From contig ML679970.1 of NCBI GenBank assembly GCA_007922225.1, positions 40,504,212 to 40,568,211 on the forward strand: a stretch of 64,000 nt of DNA. The letters are read 5' to 3'. The notes beneath the pieces were generated by a model. That model was not told the DNA's origin. It saw only the letters and a program-made list of their open reading frames with translations, and did no database searches. The stretch comes from Emydura subglobosa. Taxonomy: Eukaryota > Chordata > Testudines > Chelidae. Positions 33,996 to 46,020 of this stretch are shown here, piece after piece. Within the stretch, counting starts at the first letter, position 1. Every line of letters starts with the position of its first letter. The position numbers were made by a program, and so were the translations under genes.

Positions 33996-36900
33996 CTGTA
34001 AGTATTCCCAAGCAGTGTCCTACCCTAACTTCAGTTATTTACCCTTCAGCCCTGAGTAACGTTAACTTCTCTCCAAAAGTTCAGATACTGAAGAGACACT
34101 AGTGGCAGGAAACCCTCCGAAAACAATTGGAGTTTAAGTATCTAGTAGAAATGAAATGAAAGCCCGAGGATTAGAAAGGAGAGAGTTTCCCAATCTGCTG
34201 CATGGATCACGCCTGTGAGTTTCCTCAGCTTGACGACTGCCTCGCCACTGAGACCTGGCAGCACTGCCGAGGGCAGGGGTGGGGGTGGCGCTGCTCCAGT
34301 CACTGCTCCCCGCAGAGCCATGGTGTATTGAACATTAAGGGGCAGATCTGCAAGTGTTCAGCACCTGATTTTCAAGAGTGCCCAACACGCACTTGCTCCA
34401 CTTTGTGAAATGTGTGGTCAGATTAACAGGCGCTCACCCCACAGCCGATACGTTCTGGTGGAAAAGTCTGCCCTAGCACGCAGACTGAGCAAGCAAACAC
34501 TAGGGATCTCCCCAGAATCCTCCTGCACCAGTTTGTGGAACTGGCTCTGCTGCTTCAGCCTGAGGGCTGCCGTTGTCCCTGCAGCTCCTGTCCCCACACT
34601 CTGGCCAGGAAACTGGCAGATGAATAAGCACAGCGGCAACTCAAACAGCACGGCTCCTGCTTCCCTCCAGTCCACCCCCAAACACCTGCTGCAGACTGGA
34701 GCACAAGGATCCCCCATTAACACGCTGGTGCAGACTGGCAAGGTAGAGTGCAGCCGCTCCCCGGTCCTTTGCAGGGGACAGAAGCTGCAAGGTGGAGGTG
34801 GGATTTCCCCCCCCCCCGACCATTGGTAAGTCAGTGGTATTGAAGGGATCACACGGGCGTTAGCAATCATGCAACTGGAATGAAAAACAACAAAGCAGCT
34901 GGCCCCCCTGCCCAGCCAGGGGGAGTCACAATCCCACACGCGGCTGGCTCTGCACCGCCCCCATTGCTGCCATTCTGTTAACCGGCTCCTGGGAGCAATG
35001 GAACGCTAGGACGTCTCTGGAACATCCCAAGGTCGCCCACGGCAGCCCAATGGGCCAGGTCTTCCTCCACGTCCACAGAAAAGAGGAGGGACAACGGTGC
35101 AGCTGGATGGTGAGTTATCTAATTCCCATTCTATTGGTGCGCCTGACACCACACCGCCTGCTAGACTAGAGAGAAAATGTCTCCTCCACTTTCCAACACT
35201 GATCCATTTGTTCCCTTTATGATCCCCTATTAGGCGGGTGGGAGATGGTCTTTAGTAGACTTACATCCAGGGTGAGCCTCCGAATTCTTAGCAGGCAGAG
35301 AGAGGCTGGGTCATGGGAGGGAACCTCCTTTCAGGAGGAACCACAAGGGACACAAAGCACCTGGCCAAGGCAGGGTTATCCATCAGGCCAGCTGCAGGAG
35401 CCAAGGTGACAGAGCCCGGGGGCTCGTATGAATCTCTCAGAGGAGATCCACCCCTGCTCTCCAGCCAAAGACCCCTTGAGAGCCAGGCAGGAGGCAGCTG
35501 CATCCTCTAGCGTTCCCAATGAAGTGTGTAATACAACATAGCAGTTGCTCAAAGGGCGGCAGCCAGAAACACTGATCCAAGGAGAGGCAGCTGTGGAGAG
35601 TTGTCAGGATGTTGTACTAATTTATTTGGGCTTTATTTGGACTCGGACACGGATGGATCAGCCAAGGGTTTTAGTTAATTGTTACTATCTGTCTGCAAAA
35701 TCCACTTAATTCCTTCTCCCCGATAGGGTTGAATTCAAAACAACTTCATGCTGCTTTAAATGAACTCTGACAGCCCACCACTCAGCAAAACCCTACCGAA
35801 ACAAGCTGGTGTGCACATTCATCATAAGCAACTCCATGATAAGCAATCCCTACGGCATGTCTTCATTGCAGCGTTTAGCCGGGAAAGCCAAACCTGCCTG
35901 TGGCTCTGCAGCGTGAATGCTCCCACTTTTTTTATAACCCATGGAAACCTAAACTTAACCATCAGACGTTTAAATAAACAGAATTCCCTCTGCAGCCAAC
36001 CTCTGTTTATGGTACTGTGCAGGTCTCTGGCACCCCTGCTTTGCTTCTGTCCTCCGTCCTGCCTTGCCCCACTCCATCCTTCCTCGTCCTGCGTCAGGAA
36101 GTCCTTGCCTGGTAAGGGCATTCACCCAGGCTCTTTGGAACCAGATCACTTTAGCCCAGAGCTGCAGATTAGACCGTTTCCAAGGTTGAGCCCATGCCAT
36201 GGTCCGGCTGGCAGAGCCCAAGCATATCAGAGGAAGCAGCGCGGAGCGCTGAGCGTGGATGTCCTTTGGAAGCAGAGCCTCTGGATAAAGCCTTCCACAG
36301 AAACCGTAGACGTAGCTAGGGTGGAGATCTCACCGCAGCCGGCTCCAGAACTGCTCTGCCCTAGGCCAGGTGGAGAGAATTCCATAGGCCCCTGTGGTTG
36401 GCCAACCGCCAAGTGGTATTGAGAAAGGTCCTCATCTCTCCGGCTGGCGGAAGAGATTGGTCCAGGCCTGCCATGTCCCAGCTCAGTAGGGAGCTCGTTA
36501 AACCACTGCACTAACTAAAGAGGGAGGCAGAATTCCTCCATGGAATCCATATCCTCAGAGAGGGAAGAGTAGGAAGGGCGCCTGGTCCAGGAGTACCCAG
36601 GGACATACGGGGGCTATAAACTGCCACAGGTGGCCCATGCAGGCCATGTGTAAGTGACCCCTCAGACGTTAGGGTGGCCAGGGTCAAGCTACTGCAGCAG
36701 CGGGTTTAAAGGGACTGTGACATGAGAGTACCAGTAGGGCCAGCACTGTGGCAGTGGCGAAGGGCGAGACACCTGGAGGAAGAACCTCGAGGTGTGGCAG
36801 CTGATCACAGCCAGGAATCCTCGTGGCTGACTAACGGAGTGGTGTGGGGAGCAGGGCCAGGCAGCCCACGGGCTGCCCTTCCACTGGGCCACGGGTTCTG

Positions 36901-38571
36901 CAGGCAGTGGAGGGAGGGCTCCAGCCAAACCCACTGAGGGGATGGTCCCTGCAACTCTGCCTATAGGACAATGGAGCGGGGGCACCCAGGATCTCTCCAC
37001 AGCACCCCAGCCCTATGGTAACTGACTTCCTTTCATCACCACCTCACCCCAGTTCATCCACTGTGCCTGCTACCACCTCGGCCATCCCAGCAAGCAGGAA
37101 CAGTGGATGGACTGGGGTGTGGTGATGGTGAAAGGGGCCCAGAATCAGCCCTACCTGCTCTCAGCTCAGAAATTCAGCCTTCTCTCCCCACACTGAGTAA
37201 TGCTTTGAGTCCTCTGGGTTCTTCACTCCCTGGAAGCAGGGATTTCACACATGCCTGAATTCCAATGCAGCAATGACCTGGCAGAGGGCTGGGCAGAAGG
37301 GAAGCTACACTGGGGCAGCGCCTCTCCGCCTGGGGCGCCCAGCTGTTGCTGGTTTCGAGACATTACCTCTCCGAGGGAGAACATCTCTGATGATTAAATG
37401 AGAGGGAACCTCCAGGTTCAGAATACTAATATTTTGACAGAGATTAACAGGTCTGGAAGCAATTCCACTCATTGGAAACCTAAGAGAAAACACGTGTTCT
37501 GAGGAAGGAAGAAGCGAACAAGACAGATGTGGAGGGAGGTGAGGCTGGGGATAGGGGAGGAAAAGGAGTCCTAAACTGGCTTCCACGGCTGTGTGCTTTG
37601 AAAGGGGGGAAAAAAAAAAAAAAAAGTCCTCGCTTAGCAATGCACCATCCAGCTGCGGATGCAACATTAACAAAGGACTCGGATTCTGCCCTGATGCTCA
37701 GTAACACCACAGACAAGGCACGTTAACGAAACGAGCAGCCAACTTTCCAACATGCCCGACTGCAAAGTGCAAGGGACCCCTGCCTCATGGGAGCGCACCA
37801 AGCCTCAGAGCAATCAGAGGTACCTGTATCTATAAGACAGCTGAACCGAAATGGGCTGGATGCTCAGAGGCACCGTGAACCCACAGTTCTTACCGATGTC
37901 AGTGAAGACGTCCAGCTAAGTCAGGGCATTTGGACTGAGTTGCCTGGGTTTTGAGGGCCATGTCTGAAACATCTGTGCTGAGTGTACATTGTAAGTCATG
38001 TTCCCAACAGCTCCCGTGTGTCCTGGAGTCTGGGGGGCTTTGGTGCCTCTTCTCCTCCCACAGATAGCATCCTCTCGTGCACGTCTCTGCACACGGAGGG
38101 ATTCCTAGTTGGTGGGACATGGTCCTGGCACCAGGGTGTTCCAGCCAAGTGGCAGGAACAAAGATCAGGGCACGTAGTTGCTGCTAATTTGCAACAGCTG
38201 CCCAAATGAAGGGTAAGGGGCCCCAAAGAAGAAGGGGTTCAAGCTGCGATGCCCCAGCTGCACCCTGCGATGACCAGGTCACTACATCCATATATCGCCA
38301 TCACAACATCCGCGAGGCCGGTGCTCTGAGATGGCTGCACGGAGAAGCAGCCAGACTTCTCCCTGCAGCAGGCACAGGCTGGCCTTCCAGGAGGAGGATG
38401 TTGCAGTGCAAATTTCATCATGTTTTGCTGTAAACTCTGCCCACCCCAAACTTGTCACACACAGGTTGAGTTTAGTGGGGTCCGGGGACAGAAGAGGAGT
38501 GGAAGGATGCAACAGGAGCTAGCTGGCCCATTTTTGGTTGCTCAGTTTCTCTCTCCCAGATGTATATCAAG
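33996..38571. other. Non-coding span, no gene recognised
   Basis: 34330-34390 has CAAGTGTTCAGCACCTGATT, TTCAAGAGTGCCC, part of a dispersed repeat. 35610-35760 is an AT-richer patch (ACTAATTTATTTGGGCTTTA, TTAGTTAATTGTTAC). A 16-A run lies at 37610-37625. Frames such as 35760-36422 have no motif. Confidence 0.55.
37610..37625. repeat. (A)16 homopolymer
   Basis: Sixteen A preceded by six G. No retroposed copy is evident upstream of the run. Confidence 0.9.
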
Positions 38572-38710
38572 AGACAGTGTTGTCCAGTGGGTAAGGCACT
38601 GCCCTGGATTATGTACCTAGCGCTCCCTTTGACCTGTGTGACCTTGGGCAGGTCAGTTCATCTGTGCCTCAGTTTCCCCATCAGTGGGACAGGGGATAAT
38701 TAGCCTTTGA
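38572..38710 (+). mobile_element. MIR/CORE-type SINE, sense
   Basis: AGTGTTGTCCAGTGGGTAAG, GCACTGCCCTGGATTATG, TGTGTGACCTTGGGCAGGTC, AGTTCATCTGTGCCTCAGTT and TCCCCATCAGTGGGACAGGG give the tRNA-like head and the core. Confidence 0.9.
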
Positions 38711-39439
38711 TGATCCGATACCATGAGGATGGGCATGGAATGCAAACCTGAACAGAATGGAAAGTGATTGAGGATGAATTATGTTTCACGGTCCAGAGAG
38801 GGGAATCACTATCAAGATTTGGGTAGAACCTTTCTTGGCCACGCAGAAGATGTGGGTACGGCACTTCATAACCTTGCTTTTTATTTTTGAGCCTCTCTGC
38901 GAGAGACAAGACCCTCGGACAGTTCCAAGGTCCCATTTGGATCCTGTTCTCCATACAAGCCTGAGGCGTGGGGCTAGATTCACAAACCCCGCCCAGGAAC
39001 AGGCCCTCAAACTTCCAGCCCCTTCGGCTTCTGGTCCCAGCCAGGAACTAACGTGGGGGTAAGAGCGAGGGGGAAAAGCCTTGATCTGGACATTTGGACA
39101 GTCTTTGGTTCCAGTTCAGGGCCAAAGAGCAGTCCTTACAGCCAGACTCACTCACTTCTCCCAAGCGCTGCACTTCTGGGCTCTGGCCAGGAAAAGCTGT
39201 GCAAATATGCAGCAGGGGAGATGTGTTCCTGCCACATTTCCTATCCCAGCCCAATTCTTGGCACCCAAGAAAGCTGGAATGCCATATACAAGCAGCCTGG
39301 CTTCTCGGTGTCTTTGCCAAACCAAACCTCTCCAGCTCTGGCCCAAGGCTGGAGGCAATACTGTTCTAAGGAGTGATCCTTTCCAAGGGGGGATGTCCAC
39401 ATGTCCCTTCTCCTAGAGCCGAGAGATAAGCGACATGAC

Positions 39440-39560
39440 CTAACAGTCCAAGCACAGGACTGGGAGCCAGGAACTTCAGAGTTCTGAGGCTAACTCCTTG
39501 AGCAAGTTGCTTCAGCAACCAGTGCTTCCCCATCCCTATCGAATGGGGATTGTGGCTGAT
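39440..39560 (+). mobile_element. MIR/CORE-type SINE, sense, diverged
   Basis: CTAACAGTCCAAGCACAGGA, CTGGGAGCCAGGAACTTCAG, AGTTCTGAGGC, GAGCAAGTTGCTTCAG and TCCCTATCGAATGGGG follow the head and core order. Confidence 0.75.
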
Positions 39561-40014
39561 GGACACAGTCTCCAAGTCAGGACCAGTAGAGAGGCAGCAG
39601 CAGTCAGGGACGGGCCAGGGTCACTTGGAGTTAGGAGGGGAACAGAGGTTTCTCCAGGCGCCAGCGGCAGCCCATCATGACTGCTGCAGGTGATGGAGGC
39701 AGGGATACAAGTTCTCGGCGGCTCCGTTTGCTTGCTCAGGTGCAGAGTGCGGACGGATTGGCCTATGCAGGCTGGCAGCTCTCTGGCTGTGTGGAGTTAA
39801 CGGGACCCCAGGGGCGTCTGTGGAGGGAGCTCTCTGCCACGTCGGTCATTTCAGCTCTGAGTAATGAACAATAGCGCTGCTGTTTCCCCAGGAAGCGGGG
39901 AGGCTGGCGCCGGGCCAGGCAGTGCCCCGCTCATCACGTCACCTGCCAGTTCTGCTGCAGGGGCCGGCAGATCCGCTGAGTGGGAGGAATATTCCCCTTC
40001 CACTTTAGAGCTAG

Positions 40015-40215
40015 AGAGACAGCCTGGCTCACTGGTTAGAGCACTGAGCTAGGTCTTATTCCCAGCGCTGCCAGCTGGCCCTGGGCAAGTCACTTCCCCT
40101 CCCTGCGCCAGTTTGCTTCCCACCTTTTACAGATGTAAACAGTAAGTCCTTTGGGGCAGGGACTGTCCCCTACTGTGCATCCGTACAGCACTAGCACAAG
40201 GGGACCTCAGGCTCC
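40015..40215 (+). mobile_element. MIR/CORE-type SINE, near full length, sense
   Basis: The head (GGCTCACTGGTTAGAGCACT, GAGCTAGGTCTTATTCCCAG), core (GGCCCTGGGCAAGTCACTTC, CCCTCCCTGCGCCAG, TTTTACAGATGTAAAC) and tail (TAAGTCCTTTGGGGCAGGGA, CTGTCCCCTACTGTGCATCC, GTACAGCACTAGCAC) are all present. Confidence 0.92.
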
Positions 40216-41029
40216 GGGGGGTGGGGAGGGGGAGGGCTGGGTCACCATCGTGTTAACAAAAAGGTCAGCCGACAAAGAAGGAAGGGGTGGAGGTAGTGCA
40301 GGACGTCTGCAGCATGGCAGACCTGCTCCATGGTGGAACGGACCCTTCTCCCCAGCCCAGCCACCTGCCCATCGACCAGCTCAGCTGCCATCGTGGCTCC
40401 AACTGCGCTGAGTGCCAGGTGCTTCAAAAAGACAGCCCCAGTGCCATTAGCCGGGCAGCGCCGCACCATGCCAGCTGATGGGCAGTTCCCGCTTGCACAT
40501 GAAGAATCAATGGCCCAGGCAGTCTCCATCCAGAGTGATGGAGACAGGGAGCAGCTCCGCTCTTGCTCCAACACTAGGATCGGTCGCCTCTTAGCTCTGC
40601 CCTATGACTTGTTCCTTCATGTCTGCATTGCAGGGCCACAGGGAGCAGGTCTGAATGGGTGACTCGCTGTTCTTGGCCTGGAGGGGCTGGGTCACGGGAC
40701 ACAGCTTCAGATCACTTTGGCGCCTGCTCCTCCTGACCACGGCTCCTGCTTCTTTGCTTCATCTTCCCTGGCAGGCCTACGCTAAGCTGCACTCCACTCC
40801 CAAGTGCTCCAAGCCAGCTCCACTCTTGTCTCATTGCAGCCGCTCCTGCAGAGCCAGCTAGCTGGGTACACTGACCTGGGATAGGGGTGGTCAGGCCTAG
40901 TGGGTGGTGCAGGAGTTGATGATCAGGAACCAAAGCCGGGAGTCAAAGTCAGCAAGTCAGTGTGGAAGCAGGGCTGGGGACAAGGCAGCCACAGAAGTGA
41001 CTGCAGCCACAGGCGTAATCACTGGGCAG
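40216..41029. other. Unresolved span with a 110-codon minus-strand frame
   Basis: The minus frame at 40242-40574 includes ALSAVGATMAAELVDGQVAG, then STMEQVCHAADVLHYLHP, which looks more protein-like than most frames here and vaguely recalls transposon-derived proteins. I cannot assign a family. No splice context or neighbouring domain supports a gene. Confidence 0.3.
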
Positions 41030-41400
41030 AATTTGTTTGGACAAAACTTGGTTGGAAAATTGCAGATTTGTTTAAACGGCAAGTGGCCCTGGGAAAGGGC
41101 CCGTTTTACTTTATTTTCCCTTTGCCAGACAAAATGGAACGGGACATGACGGGGTTTTACTTATCGATTAACTTACCTTGCAAACCAAAAGTTGTTTTGA
41201 CCCAAACCCAGAACTCTTGTTTGAGTCAAAAAATCAAGTCAAAACTCTCCAAGGGTCAGAACCTCCCATTTTGAGGACCTGAGCTGAAGTTTTTTGGTTC
41301 GTGAAGATCTGAGCTTTTGATTTTTTGTCCCAATTCAGGACGGGAAAGTTTTGGAAATCTTGAAAATTCTCCTGGGTCAGGAAACCCGTTCCCGCCGCAG
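41030..41400. repeat. TTTTC/GAAAA-rich dispersed repeat, copy 1
   Basis: ACAAAACTTGGTTGGAAAAT, CAAACCAAAAGTTGTTTTGA, GAAGTTTTTTGGTTCGTGAA and AAGTTTTGGAAATCTTGAAA resemble the TTTTCGAAATTTT-type dispersed repeat of birds and reptiles. Related stretches are at 42690-42845 and 50225-50350. Confidence 0.5.
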
Positions 41401-41769
41401 CCCTACTTCAGATCAGGATACCAGCCTGCCACAGCAACTACGCTCTCTGCATCTGCCGGCAGCTCAGCCTGACTCCAGGCACAGCAGAGCAGAGCTCAGG
41501 GGTCCCAGCTCTCAGGGGCTGCATCCTTGCAGAATCCCAGCTGGCTGCCCCTTGGCTTTGTCATTTCCATGCAGTTTTTAAAATGAGAAGTTAGTTCTTG
41601 GGGCCTGACTGCTCAGCTCTACAGAAGAGATCAGCCGGCTTACCCTATGCTGTCATTACATAGGTGCCAATGCGTCGCAACAGCGGTGGTGCTGTTTGCT
41701 ATAAAGGACTCCTGCTTGTTAGAATCGGCTGAGATGGCCAGGTCCTCCCTTCTGGGACCAGCTACTCAC

Positions 41770-41885
41770 TAGAGCTCAAGACTGGGACCTCTGGATTCCA
41801 ATTTCAGCTTTGGTACTTATTTGTAGTGAGAACTTGGGCAAGTTATGTCTGCCTCAGTTTCCCCACCTGTCAGCTAGAACTCACA
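41770..41885 (+). mobile_element. MIR/CORE-type SINE, sense, diverged
   Basis: GAGCTCAAGACTGGGACCTC, TGGATTCCAATTTCAGCTTT, GAGAACTTGGGCAAGTTATG, TCTGCCTCAGTTTCCCCACC and TGTCAGC match head and core. Confidence 0.85.
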
Positions 41886-42584
41886 TGGGCTCAGATTAAG
41901 GTTCCTAAGGTAATTTGCACTTCTATAGCCTCTCATTTGCTGACCTCAAAATACATGTTATTTCATGCAGGCCAAACAGCCCTCGGAGCCATGAATTCTG
42001 ACCCACCCTAACTTAAGAACATGCTGGCTGACAAGGTGAGAAACTCAAGCCATTGCCACCAATCTCCTGATTAATCTCAGCATGTCACTTTCTCTTCTTC
42101 TACCTGCTCCATGTCTGGTAGCAGTAAGCAAAGCAAATTCGGCCCCAGGATGCGTTAACAGGGCAGAGACCAAGACGGGATCGTGAGTGCTACACAACAG
42201 CGGGTGAGACATCCCGTCTGGAGGAGAGGGCAGAGTTTGTGATATGCTGCATCGCGGGGAGAATCAGAGAACTGGCACAGGTGGGAAGGATGGCACCTAG
42301 GATGTTAAGGGCATGGGGGTTACTGCAGTGTGCAGAGGGAAGAGAGCAATCAGAGAGGGGCGTAACGTGAAGCTAAGGCAGAAGGACCCTGGCTTTGGAG
42401 AGGAGTTCAGAGCACAGCCTTTTTCAGAAAGGGTGAAGTTGGGAAGAGACTAAGAAAGGGAAAGTGGGAAAAAGGCAACTCATTATGTTCAGGAGAGAGT
42501 TAGAAACTTGTGGTCCTATTCTCAAATAACCCAGGTCACAACTGGGCCTCTGATTTATGTGCAGTTACACACTGGAGTACCACA
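41886..42584. other. Non-coding span, nothing recognised
   Basis: No exon or repeat family is recognised in this stretch; base composition is balanced. Confidence 0.5.
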
Positions 42585-42665
42585 AATAGCACATCGAGGA
42601 TGTGCTAGGTGCTGTACGAGCACATAGCAAGACTCCCTGCCCCGAAGAGTTTATGGTCTAAAGAG
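42585..42665 (-). mobile_element. MIR/CORE-type SINE tail, antisense
   Basis: GATGTGCTAGGTGCTGTACG, CAAGACTCCCTGCCCCGAAG and AGTTTATGGTCTAAAGAGTC match the antisense tail. Confidence 0.85.
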
Positions 42666-42689
42666 TCAAGACACAGGGTGTGGTGGAGT

Positions 42690-42845
42690 TGGTTGGGAAG
42701 AAAACTCCCCCTCCCTGCCAGGAAAATTTTGAAACAATTTAGATTTAGTCCATTTTCCCACAAAAGAATCTCCAAAGGTTTTGCAGAAAATGTCTCTCCT
42801 AGAAACGATTTTATGGCCAAAAAAGGTTGCTAGGAAGGTTTCGAC
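42690..42845. repeat. TTTTC/GAAAA-rich dispersed repeat, copy 2
   Basis: CCAGGAAAATTTTGAAACAA, TTTAGTCCATTTTCCCACAA, GGTTTTGCAGAAAATGTCTC and TTTATGGCCAAAAAAGG resemble the repeat at 41030-41400. Confidence 0.45.
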
Positions 42846-42849
42846 TAGC

Positions 42850-42950
42850 CCGAGAGGCTGGGAACCAAGGTCCAGAGAGAGATGAAGCCAGTTGACCAAG
42901 GTCACCCCACGAGTCCTCAGCAGAGCCTGGAACCCAGCTCTTCATAGTCC
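42850..42950 (-). mobile_element. MIR/CORE-type SINE fragment, antisense
   Basis: AGAGAGATGAAGCCAGTTGA, CCAAGGTCACCCCACGAGTC, CTCAGCAGAGCCTGGAACCC and AGCTCTTCATAGTCC match the antisense core and head. Confidence 0.75.
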
Positions 42951-45559
42951 TTAGTGACAACTTCCTTCCAGTTGTACACAGTGGCCCGATGCGTGTCATG
43001 CACAAACACGGCAACAGTTAGACCTGCAATCGCACGCCTGGCTGAAAAGCCTACAGGGAAAAATGAGCTTTAGCAGGAACACGCGTGGTGAATGGCTAGG
43101 CACCAGTGATGAGGGCATGAGTGGGGGGCCAGGCAGGAGTGTGAGTAAGCCTCAGGGGGCCGCTGGCACTATGTCCCTATTGCTAGATCTCCCACTGCCC
43201 ATCTCCGGGCAGTATTCTTCTCAGTCCATGGCAGAGAAGTGAGGGAGGAGACCAGGGGAGAACCAGGCCCCCGACGACCGAGAAGGACAGCGTGGAGAAG
43301 CCAGTAAGACTAAGAGCAGGGCAGGCACTGAACATTAGGACCAAGGCTGACAGGATGGGGACAGTGTGACTGCATACGCGCTGAGTCGGAGATAGGGACT
43401 AAGCCAAGGATGCAGTGGCAGGTCATGTGAAAGCCTCCTACTAGATTTCACACGTTGGCGTGATCCTGCTGTAGCACTGATTTTCCATCCCACAGCCCCG
43501 GTGCCGATAAGACAGGAAGGGAGCACTGGCAGCATTGCTCACCCAAGTTCCCACGCTCCCATCCAGAAGGAGCAACAACACGTGCTCGTGGGCGGCTTGG
43601 GACTGCTGTTTTCCGCACCTGCTGCCGACTCCTCGAGGGACACACAAGGGCCTGAGCGAGAATATGGGCCTGGAGAGGGGCAGGACGCGCGGGAGTCCCA
43701 ACTCTAGCCCACTAGCAGAGCAGGTGCGTTGGGAGACAGAGCATCCCCAGGCAGGAGGGACAGTACTCCTTAAGGCCACGCAGGGCATATGGAGAGATGG
43801 AACATGCCTAGGACAGAGACTTGCACCGTCCAGAGGTCTGGATAGATTGAGTGGCGGGAGGCGATCAACTGGTCCATTGCGTGACCTCAAATGCTTCCCT
43901 TCCCACCCCGGGTCATCTTGTCTATTTCGACAGTGAACGCCCAGGGTGGGGACCGTTTACGTTCTGTGGTTCTGCAGAGCCGCGCTATCACCGCTGCCCT
44001 ACAGCCACCTCACAGCGACGGGTCAGCCTCTTGCCCCAACTGTGAGAGGTGAAAACCTTTCGGTGGGTGCATCCTTAGCCGGCGAAGAAAGATGGAGGAG
44101 TGGGAGCTGGAAGCAGAGACGGTGCAAAGCTTCCCCAGGCTGGAGAGAGCGGGGATGGGTTCCGGGCACTGGTTACTCTGGGCGACACAGGCAGAGCGTA
44201 AGTTATGGGTGATGGTCATGAGTGAAGTGTGGGTGGATGGTACTGATGGCTCGTGATTCTTGCTGCCTACAGTTCAGAGGGGGCCTTTTATTCTTTCCAC
44301 TGCGAGAGTGAGAGGCTGTGGCAGGGGATGCAAATCCCTGCTCAAAATAAAGGGGTATCCCCATAGTCAGCAATACCTGTCATTGCCTCTGGTGGCATCT
44401 CCGAGAGCACGCAAAGGGACCTAGAGACCAAGCTCCCCTCTCACAGCTGGGCGGAGGCGGGATGGAGCACGCTGGCTGGGACGCGAGGGATGCAATACAG
44501 CGATGGCTGTGCTGCGCTCTCCAGGCTGCACCCGTCCAGCAGAGAGGCCATTCAATGCCGTGACCCCTGCACCAGACTCAATCCCAGTTTAAAGGCAGAG
44601 AGTCTGAGGAGATGGGCACAGACCAGGCACCTTGGAGTCATCCCGCTGCCACAACAGAAGTGAGGGAATCCCAGGCTGCTGAGGTTTTGCAGTGGGAGTC
44701 TCAAAGCCCTTGTCTCCCCCATAGACCTGGGCTCCTTCCAGCAGGATCACAGGAGCAGCCAGCAGATAAGGACAAAGAGGGAAGGCACCAGGAGCACCAG
44801 ATGCTGTCTGTACAGATGCAGTTCCCCTTGAACTTTTTATGGCGCGTTTGATAAGACCCTGGGAGAGTCGGGAGAATGGGGAGAGATCAGAGAGGAGAGG
44901 GAAGGTGTCTGGACAGAACATGGGCCGGCCCTCTGGCTGCTCTGATAGATAAGCAAGATCTGGCTGTCTGACCCCGGGCAATGGGGCCGATCTTCTTTAT
45001 TGCTTGGATAACGGCACACCTATTCCAGCAGGATCCCATGCCAAGGACATGAGGGGGCTAGCTCCAGAGCTCAGAGTGGTGGCTGGGTCTCTCCCATCAC
45101 CGCCGAAGCAAACGTTGTGCGGAAAGCCAAGCCTACACGCCTCTCCTAGGGGCAGATTTTTGAACAGCAGCTGCCATCCTGTAGCCCAGCACAGCCCAGG
45201 TCAGTCAGTAGCATAGGTACCCCTCGGAGCAAGACTTCTCATGGACATCCCACCAGTTCCACGACAACACCCCCAGGCCACGTCCTTTCCCCCTGCCCTT
45301 GCCTCCCCTTGGCCATCTCACAGCGGGAGGTCACACCTCCTTGGAGCCGCTTCTCACCCTCCCCCCGAAAGGCTGCTGGGAACAGGTTTCTCTTGCTGCT
45401 CAGGCCACGCAGTTTTTAAACCTCTGGCTTCTGTGCCAGGCTCAGGTCCCCAGGCAGGCCCATTTTACCATCGCCTGCCCATGGCACAGTCGTCTGTTCC
45501 CATTTTGCAACCGAGCAAGGCATTGCTGACCTGCAGCCCCAGCCCTGAGCTTCAAGGCT
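42951..45559. other. Non-coding span, no gene recognised
   Basis: No repeat family or exon is identified. Overlapping minus and plus frames at 43441-43936 are shadows of each other and lack motifs. Confidence 0.5.
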
Positions 45560-45724
45560 TTGTCTCACTCCCTTTCTAGCCTTATTCCACTTGTACCTTC
45601 TCTGCTCCACCCCCCCAGGTGGAACACCCAGCCAACATTTCCAGCCAAAGCCCTCTTCCAGGTGGAGTCTCGTCAGCCAGAAGTCACCAGCAGAACAAAC
45701 CTTTGCCAGAAAAGAGCAGGAGAA

Positions 45725-46020
45725 CTATCGACTGTCTTCCAACACGGCCGCCTTCCCGACCACGGGGGTGGCATCGCGAAGTGGTTTCGCTTCTCAGCCA
45801 AGCAGCCCGGGGCAGGGCCGAAGCCCTGCTGTTACGCAGAGTCGGTTCGGAACTGCATCCCCGCGCGAAGAGGATCTCTTTCAAACGCCGTGCGCCCAGA
45901 GCCAATCCAGCACACCTCCCCTGCTGACGCGGACAGGAGGTCGGCAGCGTGGCTATCCGAGCGGGCTAGCCCTTTGGGGCAGCGACTGAGCTTCTTTCGG
46001 AGCCGGGCACAGCTCCAGCA
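45725..46020. other. CpG-rich islet with an open plus frame
   Basis: CpG dinucleotides are clearly denser than in the flanks (for example TGGCATCGCGAAGTGGTTTC, GAGTCGGTTCGGAACTGC, CCCGCGCGAAG). A plus frame of 175 codons (45560-46087) spans it but has no recognisable domain and is overlapped by frames in other phases. It might be a small CpG island of an unannotated transcript. Confidence 0.3.

Noticed and set aside
38572..38640. A tRNA gene at the SINE head
   Set aside because: Only the degenerate A-box-like head is present, and it continues directly into the SINE core; no cloverleaf can be formed.
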